In this document: positions 35,000 to 48,207 of the stretch, in pieces
Layout of the letters: the number at the start of each line of letters is the position of its first letter
How positions within the stretch are numbered: position 1 is the stretch's first letter
From: Nyssa sinensis
Taxonomy: Eukaryota > Streptophyta > Magnoliopsida > Cornales > Nyssaceae
DNA length: 64,000 bases
Assembly: GCA_008638375.1 (NCBI GenBank)
Contig: CM018052.1
Location: 5,678,506-5,742,505, forward strand
Direction of reading: 5' to 3'
Program-made: the position numbers and the translations under genes
Notes under the pieces: generated by a model
Databases searched by the model: none
What the model was told of the DNA's origin: nothing
What the model saw: the letters and a program-made list of their open reading frames with translations, nothing else

Positions 35000-35007
35000 T
35001 ATATATA
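35000..35007 (+). promoter_or_regulatory. TATA box of the D-prime LTR
   Basis: TATATATA preceded by a CCT and followed about 30 bp later by an AG-rich stretch, well placed for an R-region start near 35030. It is about 560 bp from the LTR start. Confidence 0.5.
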
Positions 35008-35839
35008 GATGTGTTGGGTGATTTGAGGGAATTCAGAACCAAGAAAAGAAGCTGAGGCGAAGGGAGGAGCTCTGAGATACAAAAGGAGAAGCTAAGGTAG
35101 TTAGAGAGAGACACTGCGAGCAGAACTGAGAATTAAGGTAAGTAAAGTTGATTTCTATTTTTAAATTTAAACGCATGAAGATTTATTTTTATTAATAGAG
35201 CCTGAATAAGCATAGAATTAGGAACATTTTACAAAAGGAATCATCCAAAAAGATATAGAAATGAGATAGAAAGGGGCAGTTGTAGGTCATAGATAAGAAT
35301 CGGATTTGTGTGATTTTATGCATGAAACTTGAAGTAAATAATAGGAAATGGTTGATATAAAGTGCGAAAGAAGATTAGAACAAAGTTAGGATTAAAACAT
35401 TAAAGGAATTGTTACGAAAATTGGCTCATCGGAAAATCATTTTTTGTGGTCGGAGCTACTGTTTGGGTCTATTCGAAGGGTTCGGTTGGTCTAAGTAGGA
35501 AACGGAGGTTAGGTATGTGATCCCCATCAAATTTTGAAAAAAAACTACAAGTAATTTAGGTAAGAAAAATAGTCGAAAAACGTGGTTGTTGTCAGAAAAG
35601 GCGACGAAGACAAACCGAAACCCTACCGGAAGACCCAAGAAGAAAGTGAATAGTGGTTTATTGAAATGACACCGTGTTGGGGTGTTTTACCTTGGTATTG
35701 CATCGTTTAGGTATATATATAATTAAGGGTTGTTTGGCTACTAAGATACTAAATTAAATATGCTAACCAGGGCAGGGTTATCTTGTCCGAATTCTAGGCT
35801 ATACGTCGTTTGGTTTTCAAAGTTAAAGAAAAAAAAATA

Positions 35840-36065
35840 TGAGGGCTGCTGCCCCCAGGAATCGAAGCCCAGACCTTGGGGCAAATAGGTGGAACATGGA
35901 CCACTGAGCCATGGGCTCATGTGTGGTCTTTTAACCCCTCAATTTAGATATATTATAAAAGTAATGAAATAAAAAAAAAAAAGGGGGCGTAGCCCCTGGG
36001 ATCGAACCGTGAACCAAGGGAAAGGGTGAGACATGCATAACCAGTTGGACAGGCAAGCCCGTGAT
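35840..36065 (-). repeat. Two tRNA-like cassettes, each with a T-run, in D-prime
   Basis: First (minus strand): A box TGGCTCAGTGG (35901-35911), B-box-like GGCTTCGATTCC (35858-35869), then T9 near 35830-35838. Second: A-box-like AACTGGTTA near 36038-36046, perfect B box GGTTCGATCCC (35998-36008), then T12 (35970-35982). Both end in a GGGGCxxxGCCCC hairpin before the T-run. Two cassettes of the same plan about 140 bp apart suggest tandem duplication. Confidence 0.6.
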
Positions 36066-37587
36066 GTTTAATGTGAACAAATATATATATATATATATAA
36101 ATGAATAGTGTATTTTGACTATCTCAAGCATTCTGAATCCAATCGTGAGGTCTGTTTTGTGAGACAGGACTCCGAAAAATAAAGACCCGTAGAAATACTA
36201 AATGACCAAAATGCCCTTATTGCTACCCAAACCCAAATGGAATTCCGCGAAAGCCTAAACCAATTTTCTTCGATGTTTTGAACTCAACAGTAGAGTTTAA
36301 ATTTGTAAAAGAGATACTTATAATAATGAGGCATAAAATTTGATGAATAGCATTAAAACTAAAACGTGTTTACTGATACATAGGGGACTCGAAAGGAAAA
36401 GGGAAAGTCACAGAATACTCAAGGATTGATAAGGTAAGTGAATTCCTATCTCTTATACGTGGTTTTCCAAGCCACAATCTTTCTATTACTGCCAAAACTT
36501 GTACTCATGTATGTATCCACTGTTATTATTCCCACCATTGATATTTTCCTATCTGGTGGAGGCCTATTGGCTGATATCTCATGATTTGACTCATTTTACT
36601 GATACTTATCATTGAATGCTTATGTCACGATGTTTCATATCTTATGTACTTCTTATGGAATTGTGATATACTCCTGATTCATGTTAAATGACGAGTTTTG
36701 TGCTCAGCCACATTACCCTTCCAATGCTATCTAATTGACTGGACCTACGGGTCAATTAATGGGACCTACGGGTTGAGTCCGTGAACAGACACATGGCAAT
36801 GATGGCATTTTTACGCAGTGAGTTAAAAGGGCATTTTAAATGCATTCATGTTAAGGGGGGTATGCCGAGCCCCCAAAAGACCGAGGGTTTGCCAAACCGT
36901 AAATAGAGTAAATGCATCATTCATGTTTGACTGTTGTATTAACATTTATTGGATTCATAGGATGTTTTCATTTCTTGATGAATAGTTCTCTGGTTGATAG
37001 TTATTTATTGGATTTGACTGTAACCGATTTATTGTGGCAGTATATTTATGTTGATCGTGATCATTGAGCTTTTCCCACACTCATGTTACACTGTTACTCA
37101 CAAACTTTATTATTGTGCTTTATTATTCATTGCCCATTACGGCATTTTAATGTTAACAACAACCATTGTCATGACTGGCTATCATGTTATCTTTGAGTTT
37201 GTATTTTTCTATGTGATTCCTAACCCGTATTGGAGATAGGCTTGTACTTACTGAGCTTTGTTAGCTCATCTCATTCATTATATTTTTCAAGTAAGAATGC
37301 TATAGAACCATGGTAAGAGGTCAGGAGCATAGGGAGACAGTTGAGGAGCACAATAGAATAAAGTAGTCTCTCCCATGTACTCACCACCTAAGAGTGGTTT
37401 ATGTTTAGTTATTGTCAGATTTATTTTTAGTCTTTGAACTATATTTGTAATAAGGCTTCCACACTCTAATGTTATGTTTACATTATTACTGATATCATAG
37501 ATACATAGAATGAAAAAAGTAGGGACGGCCATGGGTAGGCCCCGGGACACGAGATCCGCATAGGGTGGGTTTCGGGTCGTGACAGCT

Positions 37588-37598
37588 TGGTATCAGAG
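37588..37598 (+). promoter_or_regulatory. Primer-binding site of D-prime
   Basis: TGGTATCAGAG, matching tRNA-iMet except that GC has become TA after it; two to three bases separate it from the LTR tip (GTGACA-GCT-TGGTATC). Confidence 0.85.
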
Positions 37599-38633
37599 TA
37601 GAGTCTTTGGTTCTAGTGAGTCATGGGAGACAGGATTAGAGTACCGAGACTGTTAAAGTCTAAGAGTTAGTCGATAAATAATACTGACATTACTAGGTTA
37701 GACTTTTATATGAACACTGATGATTATTTTACGCATACATTGACTGATTATCCTTTACAGAAAAGTTAACACTAGGAAGACGTCGATAGCCAGACATCAT
37801 CTGATTGAGATGAATCGGATAAATTAATTGAACAAAGTTGAATGCTTTACGAAAAGAGTCACCAAGGCTCTACCCAGAATCAGGCCCCAGCGGTTGACCA
37901 CCACAATGAAGTAGTGGCACCAGCAAAGAATATAAAATGGGGCGGGAAGGAAATTGCCAAAAAGAGTCAAAGATGACAATAGAGGCGTAATTAAATACTC
38001 CAATTGCCTAAAAGCCCACCAGGGATAATGTTTCAAAAATACCACTAGGAGATGATCGAGCTACTATACCCGTAGTCGTAGGTATTTTTCAATTACTTAC
38101 AATCTGTCCCTATATTGTTAGTTCCCGCACTTACTAACAGAACCTCTAGTTTACATGTCAACTGTTTCGATACCATCGAGAGATTATTGTTGATAAATAA
38201 ATACTATCTATTGGGGAAAAGACTATATATTATGATGGAAATCGGTGATTCTTGAACAATTGAGATGATTAGGTAAATAATGATCTTTAAGGAATAGTTG
38301 TATGTTTAAAGATAAACGATGAGGATTCTCGAGGAACGAAACTGAAAATATTTGAGAAAATTTTGATAAATCTTATGGATAAATAAACGAGGCTTCAATG
38401 CAAGATAGTTTGAAGGGAACTAAATGGATACTTATAGGAGGAGTTGATACTCTAACTAAATTAACGATATGAAAATTCCATAGTAAGTTAGACCCTGATA
38501 GAGTAGAGATGGACGAAGTTTTAAAGATAATTACTAAATGAATGAGATTATGGTGATTTTGAAAAGAGGCTGACATAGGATGAATTAATATTAGGGAGAA
38601 GTCCATGAATCTTGTGATCAAAGATATAGTAAA
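37599..38633 (+). pseudogene. D-prime leader and badly decayed gag start
   Basis: No long frame. A short run near 37865-37985 still reads as a gag-like, Gln/Pro/Ala-rich peptide (for example QAPAVDHHNEVVAPAKN). The remainder is full of stops on the + strand and I recognise nothing else. The sequence is cut at 38633 by element E; the rest of D-prime lies beyond the window. Confidence 0.4.
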
Positions 38634-39389
38634 TGTCACATCCCGAACCCCACCCTACGCGGATGTCGAGGACGTGATGCCAATCAGCCGCCACGGAACC
38701 AACTGAAGGCAAATTCTAAACTTACTGACGAATTGCATTCCGACTGTAGGGTCAGATGCAGCGGAATTTAACATTTTATTTTTTTTTTTTATATATATCA
38801 CGGGAATGCAACTCATGTACCCATTGTGAGGTATGTACCACAGAGCAGTCTATAATCTAAACAGCCAATAGTTCTAACCTCTGAGCCTATCTAAAATCAA
38901 GCATATAACAACAGAGCAGATCTAATATCTCTAGAGTACCATTTAGTTCCATGAGCCATGTTCCAATATCTAGTGCATGTCAATCAAGTCAGTCGTATCA
39001 TATCACTCACCTGGATATACGGATTCGATTCACAAGAATGCAAGTCTCTACAAATCAGTGCCATCTGATCCTTATTTGCAATGCCACTAGGCCTATCCAC
39101 GTCATGTCATAGTACCCTTTTAATCCAATAGAGGTAGTTCCTGAAAAATGTCAGGATAATGGGGTGAGCTTAAATAAGCCCAGTGAGTAACACAGATTCC
39201 CTATCATGGGTTTCAAAACCAGTTCTTGCTTCCAAGGCACGTGGATAATTTAGTCATTTCAAAATAATAATTTTCTAAATCCATTTCATAAGCAGTCTAG
39301 TACAATGGAACAGGATTGCACAAACAGTACAAACGAATTAATCGGAACATAACATAACCAATCGGACCAAAATAATAACCATTGCCAAT

Positions 39390-39870
39390 ATATCGATCAA
39401 GACACAGACACTTCATTAACGGAACGAATCACAACTGAGACTGAGTGGGAACAATAAGTCAATCAAGACAGAGGCATATCATCGACAGCTAGAACATAGC
39501 GGATCTGAACAAAACATCAATCAAGATGAAGGCATACCATCAACAGCTAGAACATAACGGAACTGAACAAAAACAATATACTAATCAAGACACAAGCACA
39601 TCATGAACGGAACGAAACATAACAGAGCTAAGTAGAAACGATATAACAATCAAGTCGAAGACATATCACTAGCGGAACGAATCATGACTGAACTGAACAA
39701 CGTTTTAATCAAGACAGGGGCATGTCATCACGGGTAGAACATAACGGAACTAAATAATACATCAATCCAAACAGACCTATCATCGACTGGCGGTACACAA
39801 TGGAATCGAACGTATTAATTAGGGACATAGACATAGCATTAACGGATAGCACATAACCGAACTGAACGGA
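39390..39870. repeat. Eight degenerate 53-66-bp tandem repeats in E1
   Basis: Units follow the pattern ATCAATCAAGACAGAGGCAT, then ATCAxxAACGGA, then GAACATAACGGAACTGAAC. Eight can be counted by eye. The matching array in E4 has eleven. Confidence 0.75.
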
Positions 39871-40552
39871 ATTCCTAATTCAAAGGACACAATCACATCG
39901 TGTGAAATGTAGTGCAGAGGGGCCTACATTAAGTACGTACATTTAAACAATATAGTATTTAGACAGTATACTATACAAAGTGGTACGGTACGACATAATA
40001 TCGTTCTTTGCCTATATCACATGGTTAGTTTAATCATTTCGGGAATAATGGTTCAATACATCCATTTATCTCAACAGTTCAAAACAGGCAAAACAGTACG
40101 GGATGCTAGCACAGCGATCAAGAATATAGTCAATTATTTAAGAAGACTAAAACCATGTTATAAGTGATATAGTACGAAAAGCATGCATATAAATATTTGC
40201 ATTTAAACGGTATGACATTCAAAACAATACAGTGATTCAAGGAACAATATCTAGACAGTGTCAGAAGTTACTCACAAACTTTTAGGTTTATCTCCTTGAG
40301 CAAATAATCTGACAACCTCCAAACATTGTTTCAGGCACATCCTTGTACATCCTGAATAATCATCATTAATCATAGACAGATCAGAATTCATCCATTCAGG
40401 TCTTATTCGTCATCTTAGGTGTCTATCGGATTACCTAAGATAGCCTAGTAGCCTATCCCCCTTTCATTGGTCTCACCCAAGGCTATTTCATTCTTTAATT
40501 AGGCTTAGCGGTTATCAGGATTCTAATCTAAGTCTTTTAGACTTCATTCATT

Positions 40553-40954
40553 ATCAGTTAGGTACCTATTTATTCTTAGGGGCAAAATGGTAATTTTGTC
40601 ATTCTTATCCCGGGCCCTGTTATGGTCCTCAAAATAGTCTTTATATCTTAAATATAAAGTTCTAAGTCCTTTGGACTCCAATTGTTATCAGTTAGGTTCT
40701 TATTTTAACCATAGGGGCAAAATGGTAATTTTGTCATTCTTGTCCCGGACCTATCATGGTCCTCAGAATATCTCGTATATCTTATGTGTGAAGTTCCAAG
40801 TCTTTTAGACTTAAGTCGCTATCAGTTAAGTGCTTATTTGGCCTTAGGGGCAAAATGGTAATTTTATCATTCTTGCCCCGGACCCTGTCATGGTCCTTTG
40901 AGTATCTCATATATCATACATATGAAGTCCTAAGTCCTTTGGACTTCATTTGGT
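40553..40954. repeat. Three 134-bp tandem modules in E1
   Basis: The marker ATCAGTTA (last copy ATCTGTTT) falls at 40553, 40687, 40821 and 40955, an exact 134-bp period. Each unit contains GGGGCAAAATGGTAATTTT, then CCCGGxCC and CATGGTCCTC, then AAGTCxTTTxGACT. Confidence 0.9.
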
Positions 40955-43900
40955 ATCTGTTTTAGGTCATCCGGACACATTAGTCATTTCTCATTTTGCG
41001 CGTTGACTGTTCTGGAGTCTCATTTACCCCTTCTATTTTCGTAACTACGTTTATAATAATTTATCAGATCGGATTGACCTTTATTTGGCCTCTACTCTGC
41101 ACTTACAGTGCTCACGGGTATTTTGGTCATTTTATGTTTTGTGTATTCCTGTCACATCCCGCACCCCACCCTACGCGGATACGAAAGATGTGATGCCAGT
41201 TAGCCACCTTGTCAGTCTCCGATTGACAATGCAACCAACCAAAGGCAAACTTCTAAACCTTACGATGAATTGCATTCTAAATGTAGGGTCAGAACAGCGG
41301 AATTTAAAACCTCTCTATCTCGGGAATGCAACTCAACTATATACCACATAAATACATACCACATAGCAAGTCTATAACCAAACAGTTAATAATTCTAACC
41401 ACAGAGCACATCTATAACAGATATATAACACAGAGCATATCAAATTCCTCCAGGGTATCATTACCATAAGTCATGTCCCTACACATCTATTACATATGAA
41501 TAAAGTCAACTATATCATCACACTCACTTGCATAGGCAGAATCAATCTATTAGAACCCAAGTCTCTACATATTATTGCCATCAGATCTTCACTTGGGAAT
41601 GCCTCTCAATCCACTAGTGACATGTCCTTGTGCTTTCTAATCCAATGGAGATATATCCTGAAAAATATTAACTAAATGGAATGAGCTTAAACAAGGTCAG
41701 TGAGTAACATAGGTTCCTGCAATAGGTTTCAAAACCAGTTCATATATATATATATATATGCATGCTCAAATGCAGCTTAGAGAGAACAGTGCAGCTCAAG
41801 TAGAACAAATGCAGCTCAAACAGATTAGGTCAGAATAGATCAAAACAAACAAAACAGATCAGAACAGAACTGAACACCAATCAATCAAAGGCATAGCATC
41901 AAATGCCTGAACCTTCCCCTGGCAGTGTGGGATGCCGCATAAGATAATCCGTCAGTCACCTACCCCACACATGGAGGCCCGCGTCCCCACAGCACACTAC
42001 CGGTTGGGGTCGGTATCGGAGCGGAACAGAACAGAATTGAACGGGACAGAAACAGAACAGAATGCCAATCATACAGATAAGTCTTTCCCAGCTGCCCATA
42101 AGCGGACGACTCGTGGGGCCTCTACCCTCTGGGTCAGACTCTGGCATAAAACTGCTCAATCCTGTGGTGGGCCCAGAGTAAGACTCAACATATCAAACTG
42201 AATCAAATCAGACTCCAAAGCACGGGTGACAGAAAAACAGACCCGAACAGAATCAACAGGATATATCTGAAGGCAAGATAGAACAGAATCATGCCACAAG
42301 TAATGCAATACAATAAGTATGCATGAAAGCATATGCATTAAAATAGTACAATGCATAGAACAATTTAGCATATAATGTAGTACAGTATACGGATTTAGAT
42401 AGTACAAAAAATATACACCAAGTCAAGAGTCCGAGTTACTCACCTGAATATTACGCTTATCTCCATTCACAGCCAATCTTTCGAGAATTTGCAGTCAAGC
42501 GTGAACCAAATTCTCGTGCATCCAGAGTTTGAGGTTGATCTTCAGTCCACGGTTCAGTAGTTGAAGAAAATACACCAATAGGTTGATCGAGTCGGCTAGC
42601 CATTTTAAATCCAGTTTCATCAGCTTCTTCAGCCTTTTTCCCCCAAGCAGATGATGATCCTGACAGATTTTGTCCCTTTATCATCCCATCCTTCAGATAT
42701 TGAAGAACTTTCCCTTCCTCTCATGAAAGCTCTATTAACGCACTAGGAAATTCTAATATAGCAACAACTTGTCATAAGTTGTATTTGGAGCATTAGCTTG
42801 TAATCTGACCTGAAAGATCTTGCTAATCTCATGAACAACAGAACATCAGCTATGTCAAGACCATGGAAGAATTCGGCAACATCAATTCCTTCCTCCAATT
42901 CATCACAGAAATCACAACATCCAACAGTTACAGGTTCCCAACCTCCATCGCTGGACTGCAGCTCTGCTGCTTCTATTAGCCTGCTCCAATTTCATCAACT
43001 TCCTTAATTCAAGCCACAAGTCTGACATATCCCCAACTGGAATCACAATGTCCTTGTCTACACCTAAACTATCACCCAAAACCGCAACACCCACACACTT
43101 TCCAAACCACAAAACCGTAATAGCCACATAGCTGAAGGTATCCCACTACTACTGCTTCTACAAATCTCCCATAACTGTTCAAAAATTGCAGCGCAGCCAC
43201 TATTCTATTCCATCCATTTCTACCGCATCGTTGCATCCCACACATAAATATATTTAAATATATACACCACCTGCTGCTTCTATCAAGTTATTTTGAACTC
43301 AAACAACCGGTTTTACAGTCGACCCTCAACATCCATGACAGCCGTATCGGGCCTTGGAGCATCAGGCCTTACGTCCTTCTCTGTTCCAACATCAACGCCA
43401 AGTTTTTTGTCTAGAACTTCCAGGATTTCCCCCAACTTTCTGCTCAAAAATCCAAAATTGCTGCTGCAACACACTGCTGCTTCGTGCTCTTTTTACCCGG
43501 TCTCTATCCATCCAGGTCAGTCCCAATTTTTGCAGCAGGTGCTACAACAACAACTCTTCCAATCAACTCTCATACGGCATGTACAATCCTCACTAGCATT
43601 GACAATTAACCGATCAAATATAGAGCAGCCCCAACGCACCGAACTCCAAATCTACTCTGTTAATTCATTCTGAATGTTCTTCATATCGAGAAATAATGCT
43701 ACACTTCAATAAGAGACCCAACCAGAAACTACTCTTCAGTTTCATAAACAACTAGCATATCTAAATACCTCTGCTGCTACATAATATATAAATATATACC
43801 TGTACTGACCTCCCTGCTCTAACGCTAGTCTCTTCCCTGATTATGGCCACCAAATTCCAAGTGTTTGTTGCTGTGACTGCATTCGATGCAAGCGATTGGA

Positions 43901-44534
43901 GTTGCTTAGCTGTTAACCGAGAGCGAGACACACTCCATGGGAGGGATCTCGAGTGACTTGATTAATAATGGTGATCCTCTACACTTAAATCATCGGTAGA
44001 GCTAGTTTCTGCTATCTTCAAATCATTCACTCCCCTGATTACGTGCTCAGCATGTATCCTTCGTAAAAAAATCAGTTTGTGTTGTGGAAGCAGGATCAAG
44101 AGTAAACTAAACTTCTATTACATCAACAGTGCGCGCCTCCTCTCCACTGCTTCTGCGTATCGGCCCCTTTCTCCACCGACTTTTTCTCTCTGTCTCATTT
44201 TTCTACAAACCGAGCTACGCACACATACACGCATATATATGTATATATATATATATATATCACCTGTTGCTTCGTGTTTTTGCTGCTGTTGGAGCGCTGC
44301 AACTGTCGTTCTCTTCTTCCTCTGGTTCCAGCAGCTTTCGTTGCACACCGTCTCTCTATCTCCCCCTCCTTCTAGTGACTTTGGTCTCTCTTCTGGCTCT
44401 AGAAGCTTCAAGCTTCTTCTTTGCTTTTTCTCTTCTTTTTTTTTTTCAATCGGTTCCCACCGACTCTCTCTTTCTCTATTTGTCTACAGATATCTAGAAG
44501 CTTCACGCTTCTTCCACTTTTGTTTTCTTGCTTT

Positions 44535-44565
<31 letters not shown>

Positions 44566-44698
44566 TTATTTATTTCTTTATTCTAGAATCTACCACTCTC
44601 CCTTTATTGTATATAAAATATACTTCCGTATATTTTATATATCTTCTTAGAGTTAGCGTCTTTGATCATTTTATTACAATTATATAAAATATAATTTC

Positions 44699-45197
44699 TG
44701 ATGCTGTACTTTTCGGCTCGCAATAAGTATGGACTCCGTGACATGTAGAACACTCAGAAAGATGATCAGAGGACCACCAGATTGGCTCCGGTGGTAGCCG
44801 CTCCAATGCTTAAGTAAGTAAAAGAATTGAAAGACTGTATTGAAAGCCAAAGAATGAGCATAAAAAATAAAGCGTACCTCTAGGGTTTAATTTATAAGCC
44901 GTGGCTCTCCTAAGTTGATTAGGATTTGACGCCATAAATATAGGGATTTGATCATCGGAGATTGCAGTTACCTTGTGGAGCATTGAGTCGTAAATGGAGA
45001 TAATCATAGATAGTAGTTTCCATGTTGAAGACTGTTTCCTTATTCCCTGCTTGGCAGTTGTTTAAGGAAACCATAAGGTCGGAACCATATGAAGTGTCGA
45101 ATAAATATTGCCCAGAACAGAAGTTTTGGAAGATATATGCATGAGAATGCCTTGAAGGTTTTGCCTGCACTGTATGACCGAATTTATCGGCTCTGAA

Positions 45198-45239
<42 letters not shown>

Positions 45240-45431
45240 ATGCCCTGAAGGCTATGGATGCTCTGTATGACCGAGTTTATTGGTTCTGTATGATAGACGT
45301 ATATGAGAATGCCCTGAAGGCTTGTGGCTGTTCTGTATGATCGGAATTATCAGTTCTGTAGGATCGAGATTTGTTAATTCCGTGGGCACACGTGTCTCAA
45401 GGTGATTGGTGTGTCTGTTTGTGGTACATCA
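44699..45431 (-). repeat. 3' LTR of G
   Basis: 733 bp, TGATGTACCACAA..GCATCA on the minus strand. The inner edge at 45432-45447 is purine-rich on the minus strand (CGGGGGAGGAGTAGC), the polypurine tract. It contains a longer (TA)n run (45200-45235) than the 5' LTR. Confidence 0.95.
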
Positions 45432-45503
45432 GCTACTCCTCCCCCGAGCCCTAGTTAGAAGCTAGGGCTTAACTAGCGTTGTGGTTTTTGTGAAGAGTCA
45501 TAT

Positions 45504-45640
45504 GTTTTGCTTTTCTATTTCTCGAAACGTCGGTTTAATGCGCCATTTATTGCGCAGCCGATACTTTGAGAATCCATCATTACCTTCAACCGTTGTGTCG
45601 GCTCGTCTTGGAAGGTTCATATTTCGAATGTGTATATAAA
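45504..45640 (+). promoter_or_regulatory. Antisense promoter P1 of element G
   Basis: A 137-bp block ending in TATA box TATATAAA (45633-45640). It contains GTTTAATGCGCCATTTATTG, then CAACCGTTGTGTCGG. The same ordered motifs precede a second TATA box at 48337. It drives, in prediction, the + strand gene at 45796-47755, antisense to gag-pol. Confidence 0.65.
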
Positions 45641-45795
45641 GAGAGGGAAAGGTCTTTCATACCTTTCTTCTGCATTTGCTTCTACAGTACCAGACCGCCA
45701 TTTGACATATTCTGAAGTTTGAAGGATATCCAGTGTTCATAGTCCTTTCTTGATCTCAGGTTCGACTTTTAGTCCCCTTTTACATTCCCTCTTAT

Positions 45796-47755
45796 TTGTT
45801 TCATTTCTTTCTTTTGCTCGCCATTTCTGGCTTTAAGTCACGCTTTGGTTCGGGCAGTCCTTCCGAGACCGTTCCTCAACTGCAGTTAGTGAATCTTCCA
45901 TCTGTAGATATTAATGAGAATAGATTGGTAGAACCCCCCTCTAGTCCAGGGGTTAGGATTGTTGATGCATTTATGAGCCCCCGAATAGGGCTGGTGAGAC
46001 TTCTGGTCGATCCGGTTACAGAGAGGAGGGTGAAAGTGTAATCACCGAAAGCATGTTGAAGGAATTATGGGCGAAGTTCAAACTTCCCACAAATGTTACT
46101 TTCAGGGTCCCAGATTCTGAGGATCGCCCAAGCGACGTCAGAGAGGGAGAAATCTATGCCTATCTGGCCTGGTTTGAAATGGGTCTTACACTTCCCTTTC
46201 CTGATATAATAAACAATTCTTTTGTTGGTTTAACCTTTGCCCTGCAGACCTGAACCTTAACAGTTGGAGACATCTGTTGAGCTTCATCGTGTTAGGGCAT
46301 ATGAATAATGTCGAGGTGTCCCTCGATTTGATCCGTAGCAATATGGATCTAAAACTTCAAAAGGCGGAGGGCCTTTATTATATGTCTTTTGATAGCGGGT
46401 TCAGGCCCCTTACTTCTGTGCCCTCCTCCAACAAGACCTGGAAGAAGTGGTACTTTTTTATTAAAGGAGGATGGGAATTCAAGAACTTTGAAGGTCAACC
46501 CTCCGCATTCCCTCGAACCACTGGGCCAAAGGGTGAGGCTCAACTTTTTCGTGGCTGTATTGATTTCGTTTTGTTTGCCGATTATTGAACTGATCAGTTT
46601 CTGTGCTTACTTTGCAGTCAGGGGTGCGTGGAAGAGACCAGATTTCTCCCCCGCGATTCAGAAGCAATATAAGAAGCTCTTGAAGCCCAGCATTCTAGAC
46701 CATTCTTCTATTGTTAACCCAGATAGATTGATGGCTGCCAGGGGGAGTGTTGAGGAGATTGCTGGCAATATGATGGCTCAGTGGGAGACCGGTCCATCGC
46801 CGCTTGTGGCGGCGGGGGAGGCTTCCTCTCCAGTGGTTCCTCCCGCTCAAAAGAAGCGGAGGTTAGTTCTGTCCTCTCCTGAGCCTGCGGAGGGGGATGG
46901 AGAGGCTCCTGTCCCTATCTCGGTGGTCCCTCCAGTCCCGTCTTGTCGAGCAGGTAAGGGGGCATCGTCATTGGTGGCTCCTGATGCTGTCGATCAGGAG
47001 GCCAAGAGGATTCTGAAGGACTTCTGGGCTAAAGGCTCAGTTAAACTCAAGCCTCAGAAGTCGGGTAAGCTTCTTGCTGACTTAATTGCTCTTCAGGTTA
47101 AGGTGAGTTCGTTGGGCCCTTACTTTTCTTTTCCCCTTTCTTCAAGTGTTTATGTTGGTATTGAACTTGTTTATTTTGTATTATGCAGACCCTGCACACC
47201 CTTTCTTCTTTGGTGGAGGTTTCTCCATCTGCGGAGGAGTTGGACCAACTTAAGGCCAATCTAGACGATCTGGGACTCCAGCTTGGTACTGCTCGGTCAG
47301 AGGCTCACGACTCTGCGGAGAAGTTGAAGGAGTGTCAGAACTCCTTGACTGTGATGGAGTCGGAGAGGAACCTTGCCGTTGAGCGGGCAAAGAGGTTGCA
47401 GGTGGAGATGAACGGCTTGCGGTATCAGCACCGTAGACAGCTCGATGAAGCCGTGGAGCAGGCATTGATGGATAATGAGGAGGAAATGAGGTCGAAGCCG
47501 GAAGGAATGACCCATCGCTTGATTACTTTTGGGTTCAATAACTTCCGCTCTCGGCTTCTTGCCAAGTTTCCTGACCTGGATGTCTCCTCTATTGTGTCGC
47601 GTGGATCTGAACCTTCAGAGGTTGTTATCCAGGGTGAAGTGGCTGATGTCCTGCCTTCCGATCCCACGGAAGAGGTTATACCGACTGAGGTGGTTGATAT
47701 TGCTCCTGCTGATCCTTCTACAGTCGCGGATCCTGTTCCTGCTGATCAAGCTTAG
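45796..47755 (+). CDS. Antisense gene of G with introns (gypsy-type transposon protein, aORF)
   Basis: A + strand gene between pol and the 3' LTR, opposite to gag-pol. The N-terminal part (EGEIYAYLAWFEMGLTLPFP, then NSWRHLLSFIVLGH and KKWYFF) resembles the 'putative gypsy type transposon' family (Pfam Transposase_28), known as an antisense ORF in Tat elements. The C-terminal part is a Lys/Glu-rich coiled coil (about 47220-47480) followed by an acidic Pro/Val tail. Two introns with good sites keep the frame: 46533-46617 (GTGAGG..TTTGCAG) and 47103-47188 (GTGAGT..ATGCAG), giving TGPK-VRGAW and LQVK-TLHTL joins. Small frameshifts near 46000 and 46240 break the first exon; the start is uncertain. 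The function of the family is unknown. Confidence 0.7.
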
Positions 47756-48207
47756 GATGTATATTTTGCTATTTTCAACTTCCAATGTACTTGAAATATA
47801 CATTCGTTAATGGAACAGTCTTTTACTTGATGCTCGTCTTCTTAGTTATATTGCTCTGTAGTATTTGTGCATGTCTTGAGTTGTACTGCTCTATAGTGCT
47901 TTAATTTTTAGTTGATGGTGGTAATTGTTGCAAGTAGTGCTGCTCTGGAGTTTAACTTCTTTTGAAAACACTTCAAAGCTGACTGTTCTGAATCCGGAGA
48001 CTTAATAATGAATGGACATTTCGTGATTGTAGTTCGGTTGATCAGCACTTCTGTCTTCAGATCTGTTAAGACAAGGACCAAGAAACCTCATAGTTGATGG
48101 ACCTCTGCTATATACGAGACTCATCAAGTGTTAATGACCAGGAGAAACTGTCATGTCATATACATGGAAAAGACCAGAAAGTCTGTACATTACGTATGTG
48201 GCTTTGC

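Larger units (their letters stand above)
34444..37584 (+). mobile_element. D-prime 5' LTR (plus-oriented), inserted in D gag
   Basis: A 3141-bp LTR starting TATAATACCCTGACCC (the usual TG changed to TA) and ending GGGTCGTGACA, followed by a primer-binding site. Features in order: a TATA box at 35000-35007, two tRNA-like cassettes on the minus strand (35858-35911 and 35998-36056), one 145-bp-type module (36100-36300), a GGACCTACGGG direct repeat (about 36742 and 36761) and a U5 tip shared with other families. It is oriented opposite to element D around it. Confidence 0.85.
38634..41149 (-). mobile_element. E1, left part: 3' LTR of element E
   Basis: Starts TGTCACATCCCGAACCCC, which on the minus strand is the LTR's 3' end (..GGGGTTCGGGATGTGACA). 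It is closely similar to E3 (59914-61129), its partner LTR. It contains an eight-unit, about 60-bp degenerate array (39390-39870) and three 134-bp modules (40553-40954). It is split at 41149 by solo LTR E2 and resumes at 56727; total LTR length is about 4980 bp. Confidence 0.85.

Noticed and set aside
43293..43673. Ser/Pro/Gln-rich frame of 126 codons
   Set aside because: Located in solo LTR E2, short, low complexity, overlapped by another frame of similar length; no support as a gene.
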